From an uncultured Oscillospiraceae bacterium (GTDB lineage: Bacteria; Bacillota; Clostridia; Oscillospirales; Oscillospiraceae), in the NCBI GenBank assembly GCA_910577915.1, contig CAJTOM010000065.1, positions 1 through 13,996 of the forward strand: 13,996 bases of DNA, read 5' to 3'. Below, in pieces: positions 1 to 6,283 of this stretch. Both the position numbers and the translations under genes were made by a program. Numbering within the stretch: position 1 is the stretch's first letter; each line of letters opens with the position of its first letter. Below the pieces are notes generated by a model. The model was given only the letters and a program-made list of their open reading frames with translations. It searched no databases and was not told where the DNA came from.

Positions 1-3000
1 ACCGCGTGGAACGGCGCTGGCAAGCTGAGCGACGTCACCACCGGCTGGTACGCCGGCTACGTCAACTTCTGCTCCAACGCCGGCTACATCAAGGGCTACC
101 CCGACGGGACCTTCAAGGCCAGCAACAAGGTCACCGGCTACGAGGTCCTGGCCATGATCCTGCGCGCCGTGGGTTACGGCCGCAACGGTGAGTTCTCCGG
201 CTCCAACTGGGCCATCACCGTGGGCTCCCTGGCCCAGACGCTTGGCATCACCAAGAACGTCAAGGAGGACCTGGGTTCCCCCGCTACCCGTCAGATGGTC
301 GCTGAGCTCCTGTTCCGCTCCATCTTCACCGAGACCCAGAAGTACAACGCCCTGTACATGTACGAGGGCACCGGCACCAACCTGGCTCGCGAGAACCTGA
401 GCCTGGAGGAGGTCGAGGGCGTTGTTATCGCCAACGAGTACGCTGACCTGTACGACACCGACACCTTGGCTGCCGGCAAGACCATGGTCCGCGAGGGCGA
501 CAAGACCTACACCATCAACTACGGCACCGATCTGGACGACATCGGCGAGAGCCGCCTGATCTACATCCAGAACAAGACCAACGTCATCAACCTGGCTGAC
601 AGCGGCAAGAACGTCAAGAGCGAGACCACCGACAACAAGAGCCTCAGCTCCGTTCTGTCCGACGCCAACATCAGCAAGGGCGACGCCGAGTCCTATGTGA
701 ACTTCGGCCAGGGCACCAATTGGTACTCCGACTGGAAGATCAAGTACGAGATCTCCATCAATACCGGCATCGTTGCTGCCAAGGCCCTTATCGACGGCAA
801 TGGCAACCTGGACGATACCCATGCTGACTATGCCGCTTTCGACAGTGACATGCAGGATGCGCTTGATGATATTCTTGCGCTGGACCGGTATGCAAACTTT
901 GTCCTTCCCAGTGAGTGGGACGACAGCAGCTACACTCTCTGGTATGGAGCGATTGATGGCGATGCCACCAACTATCTCTACAACCTCACCTATACCCGCG
1001 AGTTCCGTATTGACGCCCCCATCGGCGCTGTGCATCAGACCAACATTGAGGAGATCTTCGAGATCGCCGACAAGTGGAATGATAACGGCTACATCACCGG
1101 CGAGGTCTACGTGGGCACTACCAGCCGCAAAGACATCTCCGATGAGAAATCCTTCAACCAGTTCCTGGAGGACTACATCCGCGAGGATGACGAGGCCACC
1201 GTCTCCGCCAACGAGCGCGGCAACTGGCTGAAGGTCGTCGACAACAACGGCGACGGCAAGGCCGAGTACATCTTCAAGGTGATCTACACCTTCGCCCAGG
1301 TCACCCGCATCCGCGACGACAAGGTCACCCTGGACGTCAAGAACGACAACCTGCTCGACGGCAATGATCCCTGCGTGGACGCTCTCAACGAGCTGACCGG
1401 CGAGGCGGTTGTCTCCGCTGACGAGCTGTCTGAGGACGACGTGGTCTACTACGCCATCATCGACGGCAAGGCCCAGACCTACAAGGCCGCCATGGAGACC
1501 GCCACCTTCGACAAGATCAACCGCAACACCCGCGTGGTGACCACCTCCGACGGCACCGAGTGGACCGAGAGCGAGGTCTGCGAGCACATCGTGGACAGCA
1601 ACTTCCAGTCCGGCGTCACCAACCTGGCCGGCAAGGTCAGCTATGACTGCTACTTTGACCGCGGCGGTTACCTGGCTGCCTTCGTCCGTTCCGACCTGTC
1701 CAACAACTTCAAGCTGATTGTGGACGGCTGGTTCAACCAGACCAAGAACGGCGTTGAGTTCGCCGTCAAGGCCTACAACGACGAGACCGGCAAGATCGAG
1801 GTCATTGACATCGGCACCAACGCCGGCCTGTTCATCAGCGGCGACGTGGACGATGTTCTGAACAACGACTGGAACGCCCTGAAGTTCTTCGGCGGCGTCA
1901 AGGAGAGAGACGGCGCTCTGGACAACCATCCTGCGGGCGCTCTGAACGGCGGCGATCCTACCAAGGAAAGCAACAAGGTCAAGACCACCATCGCCTCCAT
2001 CTCCGAGGACGGCACCATCCTGCCCGTTCATAGTCAGTATGTCACCGGCCGCAACTACCACGACATGATCGACATGATCGGCAACAAGGTGCCCACCAAC
2101 AAGAGCAACAGCACCTTCGGCAAGGTCTATGGCACCACCAACAGCAGCGACACCGCGTATGACAGTGATGTCCGGGATGGTGACGATAACCTCATGGACA
2201 ACGTCGAGGTGATCGCCCGCGCCGACACCGTCTACTATGTGGTCGCTGGCAAGACCGTCGTGGACGTGTTCACCGGCTACAAGAACGCCCCCACCGGCCT
2301 TGACCATGTCGAGGACGTGTACGCTGTCGGTACCTTCCGCAATTCTGACAACGACAAGGGCCGCGACTACTACTACACCGCCGACATGGTGGTCATCGAG
2401 GTGACCGACTACGACGGCGACTACGAGGTCGTGTTCGTCCTGGACGACGAGACCAGCCACAACGATCTCTCCCGCCGCAACCTCCGCGTCATTGGCGAGG
2501 ACGGCAAGGAGAAGAACGTGGACATCTGGAACGGCAACTACCGTCTGGCTACCGAGGACTACGGCTATGTGACCAACGGCGTGAACGGCGAGAAGATTCT
2601 CCCCGGCGTCTACAAGCTGTATGAGCGCTCCGACGACCTGTACCGTCTGGAGAAAATGACCGATGAGGAGCTGTCTGACGCCCGCATCGTCGGCGGTAAG
2701 TCCCAGTACGTGAGCGGCACCGCTCCCAGCGACTTCGTGGTGCTCGAGGCCGAGTACAGCGACGGCAGCAAGAATGAGCGGTCCATCACCCTGGGCGAGG
2801 GCGCTCTGTACCACGTCCGCTACAACGCCCGGAATGCGGCTGGCTACTATGACACCGAGCCCGATGTGGACACCTCCGGCGACTACCGCGACATCCTGGC
2901 CGCCGGCGTCGAGGGCGTGAGGACCAGCGAGAGCGGCAAGAACGGCCATCTGGACCGTGACTTCTGGGTCACCACCGACAAAAATGGTCTCCGTGAGGGC

Positions 3001-4923
3001 TACAGCTACTTCTGGAACGATGTCCTGATCAAGTACAACAAGGACAACGAGATCGTCTGGGCCATCTCCTTCGCCAACGTCTACGGCAGCACCGAGAAGG
3101 TTGACTACGCGCAGACCATCTGGGCCAACAACCTCTGCGCTCCCGAGGCCGTCACCGAGCTGGGCATCTCCTTCACTCTGGGTACGGATGAGACCGTGAA
3201 GGTGACCTACAACGGCGTTGAGAAGACTTGCACCGAGGAGAACCCCACCGCTACCTTCACCGTTGCCGACGGCACCAACCTGTTTGACGTCAAGATCGAG
3301 GCCAGCAAGGGTGTGAACCTGGCCGCTGTGGTGGCTCCCACCGGCTGGCAGCTGGTTGGCACGCCTGCGGCTGACGCCGACAGCCTGCGCTTCGCCAAGG
3401 TGAAGAGCGCCGCTCTGTCCCTCAACCGTGCGGCTGAGGAGATCGCGACCGCTGAGGTCTACAGCGTCCAGGGCGTTGTGGCTCTGATCGCTGAGATCAA
3501 TGAGAAGGCTGATACGGGCCTGACTGAGGCTGAGAAGACCGCTTACACCGAGATTCTCAATGCCATCAAGGACAACTTTATCACCAGCGATGCCGCTAGC
3601 AGTGCTGAACTGAGCACCAGCAAGCTGGCCGAGGTTATCGGCACCGTTGCGAACGCTGAGGAGTCTGTCGACCTGACCGAGGCGAAGGCGGCTGCCACCA
3701 AGACCGTGACCGAGTACAAGGCCGCCGAGATTGATAAGCTTGGGAATGAGGACAACGCCACTCTGGCCAAGGCTCTTGAGACCGCCAAGGCTGCTATCGA
3801 GGCTGCCAAGACCCAGGAAGCCATCGATGCCGCTGTTGCAGCCTACAAGGAGGCCGTCGACGCCAAGCTGACCCCCGCCGGCGGCGATGAACTGACCGGT
3901 GAGGCTCTGGCTACTGCTCAGTCTGCCGCCACCAAGGCCGTCACTGACTACGAGACCGAGAAGAAGGTCAGTGAAATGACTGGTGAGGCCAAGACTGCTG
4001 CTGACAAGGCCAAGACCGATGCTACCGCTGCTATTGCTGCCGCCAAGACCCAGGCCGCCCTTGATAAGGCTGTTGCCGATTACAAAGCCGCTATCGACGC
4101 TCTGGTTGACGACGGTTCTGGCGATGAGCAGCTGCCTGCAGAGGGCCCGGCTGCTGTCGAGGGTGTGACCGCCGGCAATAAGAGCACCGACGTGTCCTCT
4201 TTCAACACGGCGGATGGCCTTAAGGACTACAGCCTTGAGGCTGCCAAGGCGGCTCTCGGCAACGCTGAGAACGTCACCGCTGTTGCCTCCTACGAGATGA
4301 CCGTTGCTGAGACCGTTTTCGCTGATGGCAACGAGGTGGTGATTCCCTTCGTGACCAGCGCCGACCAGGCTCCCGTTGTGAAGGGCACCCTGTCCGAGGG
4401 CGTGACCGCCAAGGCCGAGAAGGCCGGCGCTCCTACCCCGGCTGTCGAGGGCGGCGATGCTGAGGCCGAGAAGGTTACTTGGAACATCACCGTCACCAAG
4501 GCCAACGGAACTGCCAAGGTCGGTGAGGCGGAAGGTCTCAAGTTCACCATCGTGGTTGTCGAGGCTGCCGCCAAGGACGACGAGCAGAAGCCCGGCGAGA
4601 CCGATAAGGTCACCATCACCCTGGCTGGCGAGGCTAAGATCACCAAGGTGACCACCTCTGCGGACAGGGAGACGAACCTTATCAAGGATGGTGAGACTTC
4701 TGTCGAGGTTTCCAAGGAGACCGTCCTTGAGGTCACAGTTGAGGCCGGTGAAGGTGCAACGGTGAAGGTTGAGTCCGGCACGGACAACAAGACCGTGGTT
4801 GAGAATGCGGCTGGCGAGATTACGGATGGCACGTGCGTCATCACTCTCCCCAAGGCTGCTGCCGACGAGACCTATACCATCACTGTCACCGAGAATACCA
4901 ATACCAACACGGACGGCGAGTGA
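1..4923 (+). CDS. SLH-domain surface protein, 5'-truncated
   Basis: The reading frame is open from base 1, so the start, signal peptide and probably earlier SLH repeats lie upstream; 1640 residues are visible. Residues ~16-60 match an SLH repeat (WYAGYV, then GYPDGTF, then VTGYEVLAMILRAVGYG), and ~66-115 look like a further, weaker SLH unit (SPATRQMVAELLFR). SLH domains anchor proteins to secondary cell-wall polymers, so an extracellular S-layer or surface location is expected. A long region of unrecognised, Asp/Asn/Tyr-rich, probably beta-rich sequence follows, with an EF-hand-like loop (DNNGDGKAE, from residue 414). Residues ~1223-1376 are two Ala/Lys-rich helical repeats resembling FIVAR-type spacer modules. 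The C-terminus (~1380-1640) is acidic, Val/Thr-rich and beta-like, ending in NTNTNTDGE. The function of the middle is unknown. Codon use is relaxed around 780-1000 and after ~3480 compared with the strongly C-ending remainder. A terminator follows 26 bases after the stop. Confidence 0.93.
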   Translation, partial: TAWNGAGKLSDVTTGWYAGYVNFCSNAGYIKGYPDGTFKASNKVTGYEVLAMILRAVGYGRNGEFSGSNWAITVGSLAQTLGITKNVKEDLGSPATRQMVAELLFRSIFTETQKYNALYMYEGTGTNLARENLSLEEVEGVVIANEYADLYDTDTLAAGKTMVREGDKTYTINYGTDLDDIGESRLIYIQNKTNVINLADSGKNVKSETTDNKSLSSVLSDANISKGDAESYVNFGQGTNWYSDWKIKYEISINTGIVAAKALIDGNGNLDDTHADYAAFDSDMQDALDDILALDRYANFVLPSEWDDSSYTLWYGAIDGDATNYLYNLTYTREFRIDAPIGAVHQTNIEEIFEIADKWNDNGYITGEVYVGTTSRKDISDEKSFNQFLEDYIREDDEATVSANERGNWLKVVDNNGDGKAEYIFKVIYTFAQVTRIRDDKVTLDVKNDNLLDGNDPCVDALNELTGEAVVSADELSEDDVVYYAIIDGKAQTYKAAMETATFDKINRNTRVVTTSDGTEWTESEVCEHIVDSNFQSGVTNLAGKVSYDCYFDRGGYLAAFVRSDLSNNFKLIVDGWFNQTKNGVEFAVKAYNDETGKIEVIDIGTNAGLFISGDVDDVLNNDWNALKFFGGVKERDGALDNHPAGALNGGDPTKESNKVKTTIASISEDGTILPVHSQYVTGRNYHDMIDMIGNKVPTNKSNSTFGKVYGTTNSSDTAYDSDVRDGDDNLMDNVEVIARADTVYYVVAGKTVVDVFTGYKNAPTGLDHVEDVYAVGTFRNSDNDKGRDYYYTADMVVIEVTDYDGDYEVVFVLDDETSHNDLSRRNLRVIGEDGKEKNVDIWNGNYRLATEDYGYVTNGVNGEKILPGVYKLYERSDDLYRLEKMTDEELSDARIVGGKSQYVSGTAPSDFVVLEAEYSDGSKNERSITLGEGALYHVRYNARNAAGYYDTEPDVDTSGDYRDILAAGVEGVRTSESGKNGHLDRDFWVTTDKNGLREGYSYFWNDVLIKYNKDNEIVWAISFANVYGSTEKVDYAQTIWANNLCAPEAVTELGISFTLGTDETVKVTYNGVEKTCTEENPTATFTVADGTNLFDVKIEASKGVNLAAVVAPTGWQLVGTPAADADSLRFAKVKSAALSLNRAAEEIATAEVYSVQGVVALIAEINEKADTGLTEAEKTAYTEILNAIKDNFITSDAASSAELSTSKLAEVIGTVANAEESVDLTEAKAAATKTVTEYKAAEIDKLGNEDNATLAKALETAKAAIEAAKTQEAIDAAVAAYKEAVDAKLTPAGGDELTGEALATAQSAATKAVTDYETEKKVSEMTGEAKTAADKAKTDATAAIAAAKTQAALDKAVADYKAAIDALVDDGSGDEQLPAEGPAAVEGVTAGNKSTDVSSFNTADGLKDYSLEAAKAALGNAENVTAVASYEMTVAETVFADGNEVVIPFVTSADQAPVVKGTLSEGVTAKAEKAGAPTPAVEGGDAEAEKVTWNITVTKANGTAKVGEAEGLKFTIVVVEAAAKDDEQKPGETDKVTITLAGEAKITKVTTSADRETNLIKDGETSVEVSKETVLEVTVEAGEGATVKVESGTDNKTVVENAAGEITDGTCVITLPKAAADETYTITVTENTNTNTDGE
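3667..4128 (+). repeat. Two tandem helical repeats inside the SLH protein
   Basis: Unit 1 (3667-3891, 75 residues) and unit 2 (3892-4128, 79 residues) share the same order of words: an Ala/Thr/Lys helix with TEYKA or TDYET, a short linker, AAIEAAKTQ or AAIAAAKTQ, then AVAAYKEAVDA or AVADYKAAIDA. Both are Ala/Lys/Glu-rich and predicted helical. This pattern resembles FIVAR or DUF1542-like spacer repeats of Gram-positive surface proteins; the family assignment is from memory. Probably a stalk between the surface domain and the C-terminal beta region. Confidence 0.75.
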
Positions 4924-4949
4924 TCCCGCAATCCAACTCAATTGCACCA

Positions 4950-4980
4950 CCCCCCAAGGGCCTCCGGCCCTTGGGGGGTT
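4950..4980 (+). terminator. Terminator of the SLH gene
   Basis: A perfect 13-bp stem (4950-4962 with 4966-4978, arms beginning CCCCCCAAGG and ending CTTGGGGGG) has a 3-nt loop TCC. It is followed by TTCCCCTT, a short T run, so termination may not be complete. It sits 26 bases after the SLH stop codon. Confidence 0.85.
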
Positions 4981-5003
4981 CCCCTTGTCCCGCAGTATAG
5001 TCC

Positions 5004-5028
5004 GTTTCCCAAAGCTGTTTCCCAAAGC
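5004..5028 (+). repeat. 12-nt direct repeat upstream of the RNA promoter
   Basis: GTTTCCCAAAGC occurs twice, at 5004-5015 and 5017-5028, separated by one T (period 13). The second copy ends 10 bases before the -35 hexamer, a usual place for an activator or repressor site. No known factor is recognised. Confidence 0.6.
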
Positions 5029-5032
5029 AAAG

Positions 5033-5056
5033 CCGGGCTTGACAAACCAAGCCCGG
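5033..5056 (+). promoter_or_regulatory. Palindromic operator-like site over the -35 box
   Basis: CCGGGCTTG (5033-5041) and CAAGCCCGG (5048-5056) are a perfect 9-bp inverted repeat with a 6-nt spacer, ACAAAC. The palindrome covers the TTGACA box at 5039-5044, so a dimeric protein bound here would compete with RNA polymerase. A hairpin role is less likely because the site lies upstream of the expected transcription start. Confidence 0.5.
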
Positions 5057-5068
5057 GCAGTGTATACT
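5039..5068 (+). promoter_or_regulatory. Strong sigma-70/A-type promoter for the structured RNA
   Basis: The -35 box is TTGACA (5039-5044, perfect) and the -10 box TATACT (5063-5068, 5 of 6), with an 18-bp spacer. Transcription is expected to start near 5074-5077, just before the first paired strand of the RNA at 5081. No open frame with a ribosome-binding site follows before the terminator at 5342. Confidence 0.8.
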
Positions 5069-5074
5069 ATAAAC

Positions 5075-5373
5075 AGATTCGGGGCGCTGCGGAAGCGGTC
5101 AGCCCGGTTTAGTTGCTAGGTTAGACTAGACAACCGTCACCGTGCCGGGTGGCGGTTGTCCCTCGTTACGCGGAAGATAAAAATATATCCCTTCCACTTA
5201 AACGTAACATGTACAGACATAGCGGCACCCCCTTTCGGAGGATGTAGCCGACCGCCAGACAGTATTACCAAACATGCCGCTTAATGCGGCGTTGCTTGGC
5301 ACGCTCCGCAGTGCCCCAGGGCCCCGCCTGAGCGAGCCCCCGTCCCCGGACATTCCGGGGACTTTTTTATTTT
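5075..5373 (+). ncRNA. Stand-alone structured RNA, ~300 nt, family not identified
   Basis: No credible protein gene lies here, but the + strand folds into mutually compatible helices: closing stem 5081-5092 with 5306-5317 (12 bp, one G-U); 5095-5100 with 5250-5255 (6 bp); hairpin 5129-5141/5148-5160 (13 bp, one G-U, loop GTGCCG); hairpin 5165-5170/5203-5208 with inner 5172-5176/5191-5195; 5217-5220/5242-5245; hairpin 5268-5271/5296-5299 with inner 5276-5280/5286-5290; and a 3' hairpin 5319-5322/5336-5339 with inner CGC/GCG. The loop GTGCCG is complementary to CGGCAC at 5223-5228, a possible pseudoknot. A near-consensus promoter precedes it and a T-tract terminator ends it. I see no hallmark of RNase P RNA, tmRNA, SRP RNA or 6S RNA. 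The size, multi-stem junction and pseudoknot would suit the clostridial raiA RNA class, but I cannot confirm that consensus from memory. Start and end are inferred from the promoter and terminator. Confidence 0.72.
5342..5373 (+). terminator. Terminator of the structured RNA
   Basis: Stem GTCCCCGG (5342-5349) pairs perfectly with CCGGGGAC (5355-5362) across loop ACATT, followed by TTTTTTATTTT (5363-5373). This is a textbook intrinsic terminator on the + strand. The minus-strand side has no T run after the stem. Confidence 0.9.
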
Positions 5374-5425
5374 ACCGGATTTGTCACATTTTGTCAATCA
5401 AAACCCGCGCACCGGCGCTCATTCC

Positions 5426-5947
5426 TCACCGGAAGGCGATATACCCGTAGCTCTCCCCCGAGATGTTGAGCTTCGGCGTGTAAATTCCATCGGGGTTTTT
5501 CACGCTGAAGCCGTTCTTTTTAAAGCTGACGGCAAAGGGCAGCATGCCCGGCACGGCCACGATGATGCCCCGGACGAAGTTGACCTCGCCGGCGAGCTCC
5601 TGGCCCGTGATGATGATGAGCCGGGGCTGGTAGCCCAGGTCGATGAGGACCTCCGTGCCGTTGCCAGCATAGCTGCCCACGGTGTAGGGGACGTTGCCGG
5701 GGCAGTAGGCGTTGTCGGCGGTCTGCTGGGCGGCCTGGGCGGCGTCCATGGCGGCGTCGGCGGCAGCCTGGGCCTTTCCGGCCAGCGCGGCGGCGTTCGC
5801 CTGGACCTGGGCGGCATAGCCGGCGGCGTCCCTGTCGGTCTTCTCAATGCCGCTCTCGATGCCGGCCATAGCGGCGTTGAAGTCCTCCATCATAATCCGG
5901 TCGGACTTCTCCCATTGGGGCAGGTGATAGGTTTTTGTGTAATGCAT
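5426..5947 (-). CDS. Orphan phage tail-fibre-like protein
   Basis: 173 residues. The start (ATG at 5947-5945) is chosen because AAGGAAG lies about 7 bases upstream; longer starts would run through a hairpin and have no ribosome-binding site. The N-terminus (YHLPQWEKSDRIMMEDFNAAM, residues ~7-27) looks like the opening of many Firmicutes prophage tail or baseplate-associated proteins. Residues ~34-80 are an Ala/Gln-rich coiled-coil-like stretch, and the C-terminal half (from VPYTVGSYAGNG to SYGYIAFR) is a small beta-rich domain of the kind found at tail-fibre tips. Both comparisons are from memory. No capsid, lysis or integrase gene is nearby, so this is a lone domesticated gene or prophage remnant, or a surface adhesin. 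A weak hairpin with GGGTTTT follows the stop on the minus strand (5407-5418). Its leader contains a terminator-like hairpin (5991-6021). Confidence 0.8.
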   Translation of the reverse strand: MHYTKTYHLPQWEKSDRIMMEDFNAAMAGIESGIEKTDRDAAGYAAQVQANAAALAGKAQAAADAAMDAAQAAQQTADNAYCPGNVPYTVGSYAGNGTEVLIDLGYQPRLIIITGQELAGEVNFVRGIIVAVPGMLPFAVSFKKNGFSVKNPDGIYTPKLNISGESYGYIAFR

Positions 5948-5990
5948 GCAATGTCTTCCTTTCTGTTGATGAGGATGTGGGGCTGTCCCG

Positions 5991-6021
5991 GAAAAACCGT
6001 TACACATAGGCTGTGTAACGG
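5991..6021 (-). terminator. Minus-strand terminator or attenuator upstream of the tail-like gene
   Basis: CCGTTACACA (5997-6006) and TGTGTAACGG (6012-6021) form a perfect 10-bp stem with a 5-nt loop. Read on the minus strand it is followed directly by TTTTTCC (5996 downwards). It lies 44 bases before the tail-like gene's start codon, so it would stop minus-strand transcripts entering from above 6021, either as the end of a small antisense RNA or as an attenuator for the gene. Confidence 0.65.
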
Positions 6022-6113
6022 GGAAAAGTTGTATATCATTGTGCAACGGCAAGATACACAATTATATCGAACACGGCGCTCGATGCGCCGTTGTTCGATC
6101 CGCCGTGCAACGG
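5997..6113. repeat. Four copies of the 9-mer GTGYAACGG
   Basis: The word occurs at 6013-6021 (GTGTAACGG), 6041-6049 and 6105-6113 (GTGCAACGG) on the + strand, and inverted at 5997-6005. The copies at 6041 and 6105 extend into a longer imperfect direct repeat (6041-6063 and 6105-6127): GTGCAACGGC, then AAGATACACAATT or AGATGGCACAATT. The role is unknown; the words may be protein sites or parts of RNA hairpins. Confidence 0.55.
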
Positions 6114-6166
6114 CAGATGGCACAATTCTTCCCAATCGTGAAAAAAGCATGAATTTTCCGCAAAAT
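6022..6166. other. Hairpin-rich intergenic island
   Basis: No coding frame is convincing between 5948 and 6283. Besides the two terminators, the segment holds a long hairpin 6066-6073/6092-6099 plus CGGCGC 6074-6079 with GCGCCG 6085-6090 (one bulged T, loop TCGAT), a hairpin ATTGTG 6038-6043 with CACAAT 6057-6062, and GTGC 6105-6108 with GCAC 6120-6123. Terminators face outwards at both ends, so either strand could give a short RNA. I found no clear promoter on either strand. A TATATA box (6208-6213) lies upstream of the helicase without a good -35 partner. Confidence 0.4.
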
Positions 6167-6198
6167 AGCCCCGCCGGACTTGCGGCGGGGCTGTTTTT
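6167..6198 (+). terminator. Intrinsic terminator upstream of the helicase
   Basis: AGCCCCGCCG (6167-6176) pairs perfectly with CGGCGGGGCT (6183-6192) around loop GACTTG, followed by GTTTTTG on the + strand. On the minus strand the stem is followed only by ATTTTG. No + strand protein gene ends just before it, so it closes a short RNA, stops read-through, or acts in a long helicase leader. Confidence 0.75.
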
Positions 6199-6283
6199 GT
6201 GATAAACTATATAAGTTACCATACAAATGGTTGAAAAATGCGAAATTTCCGTGAAAAAACGGACGGAATACGAGGGAATCATT

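Noticed and set aside
5075..5373. RNase P RNA, tmRNA, SRP RNA or 6S RNA as identity of the structured RNA
   Set aside because: No GAGGAAAGTCC/ACAGAA core (RNase P), no tag frame or GGTTCGA-type arm (tmRNA), no GGTCAGG...GGAAG.AGCAGC apex (SRP), and a branched fold rather than one long hairpin with a central bubble (6S).
5948..6061. N-terminal extension of the tail-like protein to 6061
   Set aside because: It would translate through the terminator-like hairpin; AAGGAAG before the ATG at 5947 gives a clear start.
5381..6202. 273-residue + strand frame across the tail-like gene
   Set aside because: Gly/Val/His-rich antisense artefact; it also runs through two terminator hairpins.
6227..6283. 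Longer start for the helicase at 6227
   Set aside because: No ribosome-binding site before 6227, while GAGGGA precedes 6284 at good spacing; the extra residues do not resemble the helicase N-terminus.
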